64,000 bases of DNA. Source: Falsiroseomonas frigidaquae. Its GTDB lineage: Bacteria; Pseudomonadota; Alphaproteobacteria; Acetobacterales; Acetobacteraceae. The notes under the pieces were generated by a model. It worked only from the letters and a program-made list of their open reading frames with translations. It ran no database searches and was not told where the DNA came from. Location of the stretch: NCBI RefSeq assembly GCF_012163145.1, contig NZ_JAAVTX010000007.1:372001-436000 (forward strand), given 5' to 3'. Positions 20,455 to 28,949 of this stretch are shown piece after piece (position 1 is the first letter of the stretch; every line of letters starts with the position of its first letter). The position numbers were made by a program, and so were the translations under genes.

Positions 20455-22764
20455 TTACGGAACGGCGCAGGCGCCAGGCGGCGGGGTGTGCACCGTCACG
20501 GGCGGCAGTTCGCCCTGCCAGGCCTCGATCTGCACCAGGCAGGATTGCGCGGCCGAGCCCTGGCCAAGGCGGGACGTGCCGATATCCTGGGTCAGGACAT
20601 TCGGATTGCCATGGACGCAGGCGCTGTCCGTGGCGCCGGGGCGCGCAGGGTTCCACCAGGCGCCGGTGGCCATCGCCACCACGCCGGGGCGGATATCCGG
20701 CGTCACTACCAGCCCCGCCGCCACCGCGCCGCGATCGTTGAACACGCGGATCACCTGGCCATCCGTGAGGCCGCGCGCCGCCGCATCGGCAGGGTTCATG
20801 CGCAGCTTCTCCCGCCCCTGGATCTTGTCCGCCGCCGCGACCCGCCCACTGTCGAGCTGCCCGTGCAGCCGGGTGGAGGGCTGGAAGGACAGCATGTGCA
20901 GCGGGTATTTCTGCGCCATGGGGCTGCCGAGATACTCGGTCGGCTCATGCCACACGGCATGGCCCGGCGTTTCGGCATAGCCGAAGCCGGCGATGGTCTC
21001 GGAGAAGATCTCGACCTTGCCGGTGGGGGTATCCAGCGGGTTCGCCTCCGGATCCGCGGCGAAATCGGCGAACTGGACGTAGTCCTGCTCCGGCGGCGGG
21101 ATCTCGACATGGCCGGCGGCCCAGAAGGTCTCGAAATCCGGCACCTCCACTCCCTGCCGGGCGCAGGCCTGGCGCCAGCGGCCATACATGTGCTGCAGCC
21201 AGGCGCTTTCGTCCCGCTGTTCGGTGAAGGCTGCGCGGAAGCCAGCGGCGTCCGCCAGGTCGGCCAGGATGTCCACATCGTTGCGCGCCAGCCCGACCGG
21301 CGCGATCGCCTGGTGCATGGCGGTGACGAAGCGGTCGCGGGAGGAACTGCCGATGTCGTTGCGCTCCAGCGTCGTCGTCGCCGGCAGCACGATATCGGCG
21401 TGCCGCGCGACGGCGGTCCACCAGGGTTCCTGCACCACCACCGTATCCGCCCGGTTCCAGCCGCGCAGCAGCCTTCCGAGGTCCTGGTGGTGGTGGAAGG
21501 GATTGCCGCCGGCCCACCAGATCATCCGGATATCGGGCAGCAGCAGGTCGCGGCCGTTGTATTGCAGGATCTCACCCGGCCGTTCCAGCAGCTCCGTCAC
21601 CCGCGCCACGGGGATATAGGCGCCGCAGGGGTTGCGGACGGAGGGGCCGGAGACGCTGGGCAGGTCCACGCGCGGCGTGCCCATGCCATTGATGCTGCCA
21701 TAGCCGAAGGCGATCCCCCGCCCCGGCTTGCCGATGCCGCCCAGCATGGCGGCGAAGGCGACCAGCGCCCACCAGGGCTGCTCGCCATGCTCGGCGCGCT
21801 GGATGGACCAGGTGGCGGTGCACATGGTGGGCGCGCCCGCGGCCTCCAGCGCCAGGCGGCGGATGGTCTCGACCGGAACCTCGGTGATGGCGGACGCCCA
21901 TTCGGGCGTCTTCGGCGTGCCATCGGTGGCGCCAAGGACGTAGTCGCGGAAGCGGTCGAAGCCCACCGTGCAGCGGTCGAGGAAGGCGCTGTCCTGCAGC
22001 CCGGCCTCCAGCACCACATGCGCCATGGCGAAGATCAGCGCCGCATCGGTGTTCGGCCGGATCGGCACCCATTCGGCATTGAGGAAGTCCTCCGTATCGC
22101 CACGGAAGGGGGAGATGTTGACGAAGCGCACGCCGGCCTCGGCCGCCTGGCGCATCAGCGGCAGGTATTCATGTGCGCCGCCGCCGCCCGCCGTCACCAG
22201 CCCGTTCTTCCGCGGCAGCCCGCCCAGGCACAGCATCAGCTTCGTGTTGCGCGCGATGCTGCCCCAATCGGTGACGCGGCCCTGGATCACCTCGTTGGTG
22301 CCGAGGATATGCGGCATCAGCGTCATGCCGGCGCCGTAGGAATAGTTCGTCACCTGGCTGGTGAAGCCCCCGGCCATGCCGAGGTAGCGGTGCAGCTGCG
22401 TCCGCGCATGGTGGTAGCGCCCGGCCGAGGACCAGCCATAAGACCCGCCGAGGATGGACGGCGCGCCATGTTCCGCGCGGACCCGGGCGGCTTCCTCGGC
22501 CACGCGGCGGATCGCCTCGTCCCAGCTCACCGGCACGAAATTGTCGCCACCGCGGGACGCGCCACGCCGTTCGCCGCGCAGCCAGCCGGCCCGGATATAG
22601 GGCCGGTCGATGCGCGCGGCGCCATGCACGGCATCGGGCATCGAGGCGAGCAGCGAGCCCGGGAACGGGTCCCGCCTGAAGGGTCGCGCCTCGACCAGCC
22701 GGCCCGCCTCCACCACGGCCTCGAAGGCGCCCCAATGGGCAGAATGCGGCTTGATCTCGGTCAT
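20455..22764 (-). CDS. Molybdopterin-dependent oxidoreductase (DMSO reductase family, BisC/TorA-like)
   Basis: A 769-residue enzyme using a bis-MGD molybdenum cofactor. GGSYGWSSAGRYHHAR (near residue 110) carries the serine that ligates Mo in DMSO, TMAO and biotin sulfoxide reductases. WWAGGNPFHHHQDL and DIVLPATTTLERND are cofactor-binding segments, and the C-terminal domain has VRVFNDRGAV-like and HGNPNVLTQD stretches. No Fe-S cysteines and no Tat or Sec signal are seen, so it is probably cytoplasmic like BisC rather than periplasmic like TorA. ATG 22764 is chosen; the ribosome site is weak. No cytochrome or chaperone gene is next to it, so the electron donor is unknown. Confidence 0.85.
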   Translation of the reverse strand: MTEIKPHSAHWGAFEAVVEAGRLVEARPFRRDPFPGSLLASMPDAVHGAARIDRPYIRAGWLRGERRGASRGGDNFVPVSWDEAIRRVAEEAARVRAEHGAPSILGGSYGWSSAGRYHHARTQLHRYLGMAGGFTSQVTNYSYGAGMTLMPHILGTNEVIQGRVTDWGSIARNTKLMLCLGGLPRKNGLVTAGGGGAHEYLPLMRQAAEAGVRFVNISPFRGDTEDFLNAEWVPIRPNTDAALIFAMAHVVLEAGLQDSAFLDRCTVGFDRFRDYVLGATDGTPKTPEWASAITEVPVETIRRLALEAAGAPTMCTATWSIQRAEHGEQPWWALVAFAAMLGGIGKPGRGIAFGYGSINGMGTPRVDLPSVSGPSVRNPCGAYIPVARVTELLERPGEILQYNGRDLLLPDIRMIWWAGGNPFHHHQDLGRLLRGWNRADTVVVQEPWWTAVARHADIVLPATTTLERNDIGSSSRDRFVTAMHQAIAPVGLARNDVDILADLADAAGFRAAFTEQRDESAWLQHMYGRWRQACARQGVEVPDFETFWAAGHVEIPPPEQDYVQFADFAADPEANPLDTPTGKVEIFSETIAGFGYAETPGHAVWHEPTEYLGSPMAQKYPLHMLSFQPSTRLHGQLDSGRVAAADKIQGREKLRMNPADAAARGLTDGQVIRVFNDRGAVAAGLVVTPDIRPGVVAMATGAWWNPARPGATDSACVHGNPNVLTQDIGTSRLGQGSAAQSCLVQIEAWQGELPPVTVHTPPPGACAVP

Positions 22765-22928
22765 GTGTCGAAGTCCCCAATAAGGGCAATCTGCCGCCCA
22801 CCGGCGCTTGCGGCAACCTTCAATGGCGCAAGGCCCGGGCCATGCCCATCCTGCCGCTTCCACTCCGCCGAAAAGGGTCTAGGCTTCGGCCCCGACGACC
22901 ACATCCTGCTCAAGGAATACCGAGCGCC

Positions 22929-24338
22929 ATGACGCCCCCCGCCAATGCGGCCCGCAACTCGAACGCCGCCCGCGACATCGCGAATGTGCTCCACCCCTAC
23001 ACGGACCACCGCGCCCATGCGGTGAACGGCCCGCTGGTGATCGCGCGTGGCGAGGGCGTCCGGGTCTGGGACGACCAGGGCAAGGAATATATCGAGGCGG
23101 TGGCCGGCCTGTGGTGCGCCGCGCTCGGCTTCGACAGCAAGCGACTGGCCGATGCGGCGCACAAGCAGATGCTGAAGCTGCCCTTCTACCACGCCTTCGG
23201 CGCCAAATCGCATGAGCCGCTGATCGACCTGTCGGAGATGCTGATCGAGCGCGCGCCCTGCCCGATGAGCAAGGTGTTCTATGCCAATAGCGGCTCCGAG
23301 GCGAACGACACGGCCATCAAGATGGTCTGGTACTACAACAACGCCATCGGTCGGCCGGAGAAGAAGAAGGTCATCAGCCGGCTGAAGGCCTATCACGGCA
23401 TCACCATCGCCAGCGGGTCGCTGACCGGCCTGCCGGCCAACCACAAGATGTTCGACCTGCCGGTCTCCGACCGCTTCATCCATGTCTCGACGCCGCACCA
23501 CTACCACGGCGCCAAGCCCGGCGAGACGGAGGAGGATTTCGCCACCCGCCTGGCCACCGAGCTGGAGGAGACGATCCTGCGCGAGGGGCCGGAGACGGTC
23601 GCCGCCTTCTTCGCGGAACCCGTGATGGGCGCCGGCGGCGTGATGCTGCCGCCCGCGACCTACTTCGAGAAGATCCAGGCCGTGCTGCGCAAGTACGACG
23701 TGCTGTTCGTGGCTGATGAGGTGATCTGCGGCTTCGGCCGGACCGGCAACTACTGGGGCTGCCAGACCTACGACATCACGCCGGACATCATCACCTGCGC
23801 CAAGGCGCTGTCGGCGTCCTTCCTGCCGATCTCGGCCATCATCATCAACGACAAGATCTTCCAGGGCCTGGCGGATGGCTCCGCCACCATCGGCACCTGG
23901 GGCCATGGCTTCACCTATTCCGGCCACCCCGTCGCCGCCGCCGTCGCGCTGGAGACGCTGAAGATCTACGACGAGCTGAACATCGTCGAGCATGTGAAGA
24001 CCGCCGGCGGCTACATGCAGAAGCTGCTGCGGGAGCGTTTCGAAGGCCATCCGCTGGTCGGCGAAGTGCGCGGCATCGGCATGGTGGGGGCGATCGAGCT
24101 GGTGGCGGACAAGGCCAACCACAAGAACTTCGAAGCCTCCGCCAAGGTCGGCCCGCGGCTCGCCAAGGCCGGCGAGGCCGAGGGCGTGATCCTGCGCGGC
24201 CTGGCGAACGACACCATCGCCTTCTCCCCGCCGCTGATCATGACGACGGACGAGATCGACCAGATGGTGGACCGCACGGCGCGCGCGCTGGATGCGGTGA
24301 CGGTGCAGCTGCGCCGCGAAAGCCTGACGGTGGTCTGA
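22929..24338 (+). CDS. Class III aminotransferase
   Basis: A 469-residue PLP enzyme. It shows the class III pattern: KVFYANSGSEANDTAIKM, the AYHGITIASGSLTG segment, FAEPVMGAGGVMLPP, DEVICGFGRTGNYWG with the PLP-ring aspartate (about 264), and ITCAKALSASFLPIS with the Schiff-base lysine (about 292). The class includes omega-amino acid:pyruvate, putrescine and taurine transaminases; specificity is not readable here. It is divergent from the molybdoenzyme gene (164-base gap) and ends at a strong bidirectional terminator. Confidence 0.88.
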   Translation: MTPPANAARNSNAARDIANVLHPYTDHRAHAVNGPLVIARGEGVRVWDDQGKEYIEAVAGLWCAALGFDSKRLADAAHKQMLKLPFYHAFGAKSHEPLIDLSEMLIERAPCPMSKVFYANSGSEANDTAIKMVWYYNNAIGRPEKKKVISRLKAYHGITIASGSLTGLPANHKMFDLPVSDRFIHVSTPHHYHGAKPGETEEDFATRLATELEETILREGPETVAAFFAEPVMGAGGVMLPPATYFEKIQAVLRKYDVLFVADEVICGFGRTGNYWGCQTYDITPDIITCAKALSASFLPISAIIINDKIFQGLADGSATIGTWGHGFTYSGHPVAAAVALETLKIYDELNIVEHVKTAGGYMQKLLRERFEGHPLVGEVRGIGMVGAIELVADKANHKNFEASAKVGPRLAKAGEAEGVILRGLANDTIAFSPPLIMTTDEIDQMVDRTARALDAVTVQLRRESLTVV

Positions 24339-24347
24339 CAGGCTGGG

Positions 24348-24386
24348 AAAAAGCCCTCTCCCCCCGTACGGGGGAGAGGGCTTTTT
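24348..24386. terminator. Bidirectional intrinsic terminator
   Basis: A perfect 12-bp stem (24353-24364 with 24370-24381) around loop CGTAC is flanked by A5 on the left and T5 on the right, so it works on both strands. It separates the convergent aminotransferase (stop 24338) and polyprenyl synthase (stop at 24386) genes. The stem core is nearly the same as that of the phoX terminator. Confidence 0.88.
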
Positions 24387-25438
24387 CAGCGTGCCCGGCT
24401 GATGCAGAACTCGACGATGCCTGCGAGTGCCTGGCGTTCCAGGCCATCCTGGAAGATCTCCAGCGCATCCAGCGCCGCCTGGCCGTAATGCCGCGCGCGG
24501 CCGACGGTATCGGCGAAGGCGGCGTGCTTCTGCATCAGGGCGATGGCGTGCGGCAGGTCGTCCTCCGCCTGGTCGCGTTCCTCCAGCGTCCGCCGCCAGA
24601 ATTCGCGCTCCGCAGAATCGCCGCGCTGGAAGGCGAGCAGCACGGGCAGCGTGATCTTGCCCTCGCGGAAATCGTCACCGACCGTCTTGCCGAGCGCTTC
24701 CTGCGCCGCGCTGTAGTCCAGCGCATCGTCGATTAGCTGGAAGGCGATGCCGAGGTTGTGGCCGTAGGCGCGCAGCGCCGCCTGCCGCGCCGCGCCGCAT
24801 TCCGCGACGATGGCGCCGACTTCCGTGGCGGCGGCGAACAGCGCGGCGGTCTTGCCCTCGATCACCGCGAGGTACTGCGCCTCGGTCGTCGCCGTGTCGT
24901 TCTGCGTGATGAGCTGCAGCACCTCGCCCTCGGCGATGGTGGCGGAGGCTTCGGCCAGGATGCGCAGCACCTCCAGCGAGCCGTCCTCGACCATCACCTG
25001 GAAGGCGCGGGCGAACAGGAAGTCTCCGACCAGGACGGATGGCTTGTTGCCGAACAGCGCGTTGGCGCTGGCCTGGCCACGGCGCAGCGCGCTTTCATCC
25101 ACCACGTCGTCATGCAGCAGCGTCGCGGTGTGGATGAACTCGACGCAGGCGGCGAGCGCCACATGGCGCTGGCCGTCCCGGTAGCCGGCCAGCTTCGCGG
25201 CGGCCAGCGTCAGCAGCGGGCGGAGCCGCTTGCCGCCTGCCGCCACGATATGGGCGGCAAGCTGCGGGATCAGCGCCACCGGGCTCTGCATGCGCTCGAC
25301 GATCAGCCGGTTGCAGGCTTCCAGGTCGCGCTGCACCAGCGCCATCAGCGTGGCGAGGGCATCCTCGCCGCGATGGGCCTCCGGAGCTTCTTCGGCGCTG
25401 GGCGCGACGGGGGCGCTTGGCGCGACGGGCAGATCCAC
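24386..25438 (-). CDS. ispB: Polyprenyl diphosphate synthase (octaprenyl/decaprenyl type)
   Basis: About 350 residues. Trans-prenyltransferase that lengthens farnesyl diphosphate with IPP to make the side chain of ubiquinone. The first aspartate-rich motif is in LLHDDVVDES (about 110) and the second in QLIDDALDY (about 235); GKRLRP and GDFLFARAF are also typical. GTG 25438 is a reasonable start (giving VDLPVAPSAP), but the Ala/Pro-rich first 30 residues are not conserved-looking and a start nearer the first helix is possible. Chain length cannot be read reliably. It is divergent from the DUF2007 gene. Confidence 0.88.
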   Translation of the reverse strand: MDLPVAPSAPVAPSAEEAPEAHRGEDALATLMALVQRDLEACNRLIVERMQSPVALIPQLAAHIVAAGGKRLRPLLTLAAAKLAGYRDGQRHVALAACVEFIHTATLLHDDVVDESALRRGQASANALFGNKPSVLVGDFLFARAFQVMVEDGSLEVLRILAEASATIAEGEVLQLITQNDTATTEAQYLAVIEGKTAALFAAATEVGAIVAECGAARQAALRAYGHNLGIAFQLIDDALDYSAAQEALGKTVGDDFREGKITLPVLLAFQRGDSAEREFWRRTLEERDQAEDDLPHAIALMQKHAAFADTVGRARHYGQAALDALEIFQDGLERQALAGIVEFCISRAR

Positions 25439-25587
25439 GCGGTATTGACCTCGATGAAGGGTCGCGCAACTTAGCCACCGCCCCCCCGGGGGGCAAGCTG
25501 GCGGCCGGAACGCATGGGGAGCAGGTGCTGCCGCACCACGATCCGGCAAGGCCAGGCTTCGCTTTTCACCATCTGGGGGGTCGCGTG

Positions 25588-25806
25588 ATGCGGGTGCTGC
25601 TGGCCACCACGGACCCGATCCGCCTGTCCTTCCTGCTGGCGCTGCTACGCGATGCCGGCTGCGCGCCGCTGGTGATGGATGGCCATGTCAGCGCCATCGA
25701 GGGCGGCATCGGCATCTTTCCCCGCCGCCTGGCGGTGCCGGAGGAGGAGGAAACCCACGCCCGGCGGGTGCTGGCCGAGGCGGGGGAGACGGATGGCCTG
25801 CGCTGA
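25588..25806 (+). CDS. DUF2007-domain small protein
   Basis: A 72-residue protein of the putative signal-transducing DUF2007 type. The MRVLLATTDPIRLSFLLALL start, a short GIFPRRLAVPEEEE middle and the final amphipathic helix match this fold, which resembles the PII ferredoxin-like sandwich. ATG 25588 is used; the in-frame GTG at 25585 directly before it is an alternative. Its end overlaps the downstream methyltransferase start by 14 bases, so the two are very likely cotranslated. In related alphaproteobacteria this pair is common (from memory). Confidence 0.75.
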   Translation: MRVLLATTDPIRLSFLLALLRDAGCAPLVMDGHVSAIEGGIGIFPRRLAVPEEEETHARRVLAEAGETDGLR

Positions 25807-26521
25807 CCTCACCGAGGACCGGCTGCTGGATGGAAGGGTGCGGCTGCACCAGCCGCGCCAGGGCCTCCGCGCCGGGCATGACGCCGTGCTGCTGGCCGCC
25901 GCCATTCCGGCCCAGCCGGGCGAAACGGTGCTGGAGGCCGGTTGCGGCAGCGGCGCCGTGTTCCTCTGCCTGCTGGCGCGGGTGCCGGGCCTGACCATCC
26001 TGGCGGTGGAGCGCGATGCGGGGCTTGCCGCCCTGGCGCGGGACAATGCGGCGCGCAATGGCTGGGCCGCCCAGGTGACGGTGCTGGAGGGGGATGTGGC
26101 GGACCCGGCACTGCGCCGCACCCTGCCCCGGCTGCACCATGCCTGTGCCAACCCGCCCTATTGGCCCGCCGGCACGCCGCCGCCCGGGGCGCTGCGTGCC
26201 GGCGCCACCCATGCCGAAGCGGTGGACCTGGCCGCATGGGCCGGCTTCCTGGCACATGGGCTGGCGCATCGCGGCAGCCTCACCATGGTGCTGCCGGCGG
26301 CGCGGTTCGATGACGGGGTGGTGGCGCTGCAAGGCGCCGGCTGCGGCAGCCTGGCCTTGCTGCCGCTCTGGCCGCGGCAGGGGGAAGCGGCGAAGCGGGT
26401 GCTGCTATCCGGCCGGCGCGGCGGGCGTGGACCGGCCCGGCTGCTGCCAGGGCTGGTGCTGCACGGGCCGGATGCGGCGGCGGAACCCGTGCTGCGGGGT
26501 GGGGCGGCGCTGCCCCTCTAG
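25793..26521 (+). CDS. TrmN6-like tRNA/RNA adenine-N6 methyltransferase
   Basis: A 242-residue Rossmann-fold methyltransferase. The SAM site is VLEAGCGSGAVFLCLLARV (about 45-63) and the N6-adenine catalytic motif is ANPPYW (about 120-125). An N-terminal RVRLHQPRQGLRAGHDAVLLAAA segment is the substrate-side motif of the TrmN6/YfiC group, which modifies A37 of tRNA-Val in E. coli. The exact RNA target here is not proven. ATG 25793 overlaps the DUF2007 gene by 14 bases. Its TAG overlaps the stop of the convergent gene at 26518 by 4 bases. Confidence 0.82.
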   Translation: MACADLTEDRLLDGRVRLHQPRQGLRAGHDAVLLAAAIPAQPGETVLEAGCGSGAVFLCLLARVPGLTILAVERDAGLAALARDNAARNGWAAQVTVLEGDVADPALRRTLPRLHHACANPPYWPAGTPPPGALRAGATHAEAVDLAAWAGFLAHGLAHRGSLTMVLPAARFDDGVVALQGAGCGSLALLPLWPRQGEAAKRVLLSGRRGGRGPARLLPGLVLHGPDAAAEPVLRGGAALPL

Positions 26522-26802
26522 GTCTCGTTCGAGTCGGGGTGGCGCAGCAGCCACAGGCGCTCATGCGCCGCGACCAGGCTTTCCATGTTCTTGCGGCGGT
26601 TCACATCCGGCGCCACAGGGCGGCGCGTGAGCATCATCTCCAGGATCCGAAGCAATTCCTCCGCAACTTCGAAGTCACCCTGGTCGCAGGCGTGATGGAA
26701 GGCGATCAGGATCTTGTCGGAAAGCCGCCTCGTGTGGCGCGGCGGATTTGACGGCGCACGACCCGCATCGCGGCCGGACAGATCCCGTTCCTCGTCGGAC
26801 AT
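26518..26802 (-). CDS. Conserved hypothetical small protein
   Basis: A 94-residue, largely helical protein I do not recognise by name. The core RLSDKILIAFHHACDQGDFEVAEELLRILEMML resembles the pattern of helix-turn-helix (TPR-like) short proteins of Rhodospirillales. ATG 26802 is preferred over 26856. It is convergent with the methyltransferase gene with overlapping stops, and SCO lies upstream on the same strand by 111 bases. No metal sites, signal peptide or membrane segment are seen. Confidence 0.7.
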   Translation of the reverse strand: MSDEERDLSGRDAGRAPSNPPRHTRRLSDKILIAFHHACDQGDFEVAEELLRILEMMLTRRPVAPDVNRRKNMESLVAAHERLWLLRHPDSNET

Positions 26803-26913
26803 GCAGAATGCGGCTCCAAAGTTCGGCTCCGGGGTCCGGTGCCATGGACGGGACAATAGCCAGTGTTAAGGCGGCCCGGAACCCTTCGCTTCACGAAGCG
26901 CCCAAGAAGAAGC

Positions 26914-27588
26914 TCAGGTGCCGCGCAAATGTGCCCGAACGGATTGGGCAATCGCCTCCGGTGTCGATTCCGGACGAAACAGGGTTCGCACCTTCCCATC
27001 CGGACCTACCAGATAGATGAAGGAGGAGTGATCCATCAGATAGGCCGACATCTCCGGACGCTCCACCTTGGCGTAGAAGACCCGGTAGGCGCGGGCGGCG
27101 GCGGCAATCTGCTCCGCCGTGCCGGTCAGCCCGACCATCCGCGGATGGAAGCGGGAGACGTAGTCGGCCAGCGCCTCCGGCGTATCGCGCTCCGGGTCGA
27201 TGGTGATGAGCACCGGGGTCACCTGCGCCCCCTGCTCACCCAGCTCGTCGATCGCGGCGGCGATGGTGCCGAGTTCGGTCGGGCAGACATCCGGGCAATA
27301 GGTGAAGCCGAAATAGACCAGCAGGGTGCGGCCGGCGAAATCCGCCTCCGTCACCGCGCGGCCGGTCTGGTCCACCAGGCTGAACGGCCCGCCCAGCGCC
27401 AGGCCCTGCGGCAGTTGCACGCCGCCGGCGGAAGGCGCCGGCATGTCGGCCCCGACGAAGCTGCCGATCCGGCGCAGGAAGGCATCCGCCACGCCCTCAC
27501 CCGGCGCGCGGCCGAGCCAGGCGGCTGTCCAGATCCCGCCCAGAAGCAGGATGAGCATCAGGGCAAAGACGCGAATCGCTATCAGCAT
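26914..27588 (-). CDS. SCO1/SenC family copper chaperone protein
   Basis: A 224-residue membrane-anchored thioredoxin-fold protein. One N-terminal helix (about 5-25) is followed by the copper-binding motif CPDVC (about 97-101) after YFGFTYCPD, and the third ligand histidine is in DHSSFIYLVG (about 185). SCO proteins deliver copper or reducing power to the CuA site of cytochrome c oxidase in the periplasm. Its start at 27588 lies 64 bases downstream of the nrdB stop. A 9-bp GC-rich hairpin (27602-27610 with 27635-27643) sits between the two genes. Confidence 0.88.
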   Translation of the reverse strand: MLIAIRVFALMLILLLGGIWTAAWLGRAPGEGVADAFLRRIGSFVGADMPAPSAGGVQLPQGLALGGPFSLVDQTGRAVTEADFAGRTLLVYFGFTYCPDVCPTELGTIAAAIDELGEQGAQVTPVLITIDPERDTPEALADYVSRFHPRMVGLTGTAEQIAAAARAYRVFYAKVERPEMSAYLMDHSSFIYLVGPDGKVRTLFRPESTPEAIAQSVRAHLRGT

Positions 27589-27651
27589 GCGGAGTGAGAT
27601 AGGCGGCGCGCGGCGCGACGTCCATGGCGGACGGCGCGCCGCCGCAGCGTA

Positions 27652-28707
27652 TCACCGCGCGGGAAGCGCGATCTCGCCTTCCGGTTGCGCCGAAGTGAAG
27701 GTCGCGTCGCCGAAGGCTTCTTCCCAGGATCCAGCGGTGCTGGCGCGGGAATATTCGGTGGCCCGGTTCTCGAAGAAGTTCGTGTGCTCAATGGCGTTCA
27801 GCATCTCGTCCAGCCAGGGCAACGGATTCTTCTCGATGTTGTAGAGGCATTCGAGGCCGAGCTGCTGCAGGCGGCGATCCGCGATGTAGCGGATGTACTG
27901 CTTGGTCTGCGCCGCATCGAGGCCCTCCACGCCGCCCAGCTCGAAGGCCAGGTCGATGAAGGCGTCCTCATGCTCCACGATGGTCGAGCAAATCATGTAA
28001 AGGTCGCGCTTCAGCTCCTCGGTCCAGATCTCCGGGTTCTCCTGCACGAAGGTGCGGAACAGGCGGATGACCGAGAGACAATGCAGGGTCTCGTCGCGAA
28101 CGGACCACGAGACGATCTGCCCCATCCCCTTCATCTTGTTGAAGCGGGGGAAGTTCATGAGGATGGCGAAGGAGGCGAAAAGCTGAAGCCCCTCGGTGAA
28201 GGCACCGAAGGCGGCAAGCGTCTTCGCGATCTCGGTCTTGTTGTCGACCGAGAAGTTCTGCATGTAGTCGTACTTGTCCTTCATCTCCTTGTATTTGAGG
28301 AAGGCCGTGTATTCGGTCTCCGGCATCCCGATGGTGTCGAGAAGATGGGAGTAGGCGGCGATGTGGATCGTCTCGGTGTTCGAGAAGGCCGACATCATCA
28401 TCAGCACTTCGGTCGGCTTGAACACCTGCGAATACTGCTTCATGTAGCAGTTGTTCACTTCGACATCGGCCTGGGTGAAGAATCGGAAGATCTGCGTCAG
28501 CAGGTTCTTCTCGCCCGGCGTCAGCGACTTCTGCCAGTCCTTCACGTCATCCGCCAGCGGCACTTCCTCCGGCAGCCAGTGGATGCGCTGCTGCTGCAGC
28601 CAGGCCTCATAGGCCCAGGGGTAGCGGAACGGCTTGTAGACCGGGTTCGCCGTCAGCAGGTCGAAGCGCATCGGAAGCTCATCGCGGGGCATCGCGTCAT
28701 CGGGCAT
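27652..28707 (-). CDS. nrdB: Ribonucleotide reductase class Ia beta subunit
   Basis: About 351 residues. Carries the di-iron/tyrosyl-radical site: the ETIHIAAYSHLLDTIG segment contains a metal glutamate, histidine and the radical tyrosine in the position of E. coli Y122; further ligands are in EGLQLFASFA and DETLHC. The C-terminal tail with aromatic residues binds NrdA. ATG 28707 is used; a TTG at 28734 overlaps the stop of the small upstream ORF (TTGA) and would add MNNFPARHF. It works with NrdA to reduce ribonucleoside diphosphates for DNA synthesis. Confidence 0.93.
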   Translation of the reverse strand: MPDDAMPRDELPMRFDLLTANPVYKPFRYPWAYEAWLQQQRIHWLPEEVPLADDVKDWQKSLTPGEKNLLTQIFRFFTQADVEVNNCYMKQYSQVFKPTEVLMMMSAFSNTETIHIAAYSHLLDTIGMPETEYTAFLKYKEMKDKYDYMQNFSVDNKTEIAKTLAAFGAFTEGLQLFASFAILMNFPRFNKMKGMGQIVSWSVRDETLHCLSVIRLFRTFVQENPEIWTEELKRDLYMICSTIVEHEDAFIDLAFELGGVEGLDAAQTKQYIRYIADRRLQQLGLECLYNIEKNPLPWLDEMLNAIEHTNFFENRATEYSRASTAGSWEEAFGDATFTSAQPEGEIALPAR

Positions 28708-28730
28708 GAAGTGTCTCGCCGGAAAGTTGT

Positions 28731-28949
28731 TCAACTGGCCATCTGGTCGTGCGCCGGGCCGGCGGCGCGGGTGCTGGCGGGCTGGAACTGGGCGTCAAGC
28801 TGGTCGAGCTCCGCCACCAGGCGACGGACTTCCGTCACCGGGCCGCGCCATTCCAGCATCCGGTCCAGATCCCGCTCCAGCGCCGCCTTCAGCGCGGCGA
28901 CGTAGACGGGATCAGGGGCATGAGGGCTTCTCACTGGCACGCGAGGCAT
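28731..28949 (-). CDS. Small ORF between nrdA and nrdB
   Basis: A 72-residue charged protein: VAALKAALERDLDRMLEWRGP then a helical EVRRLVAELDQLDAQFQ. No recognised domain. Its ATG at 28949 lies inside the last codons of nrdA (19-base overlap), and its TGA overlaps a possible TTG start of nrdB. The ORF could therefore be translated by coupling in the nrdA-nrdB message. It may be a conserved accessory factor or just an unoccupied frame; the fit into both overlaps favours a real gene. Confidence 0.5.
   Translation of the reverse strand: MPRVPVRSPHAPDPVYVAALKAALERDLDRMLEWRGPVTEVRRLVAELDQLDAQFQPASTRAAGPAHDQMAS

Noticed and set aside
20386-22932. An 848-residue plus-strand frame opposite the molybdoenzyme
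   Set aside because: No recognisable motif and typical shadow composition; the minus-strand frame has clear cofactor motifs.
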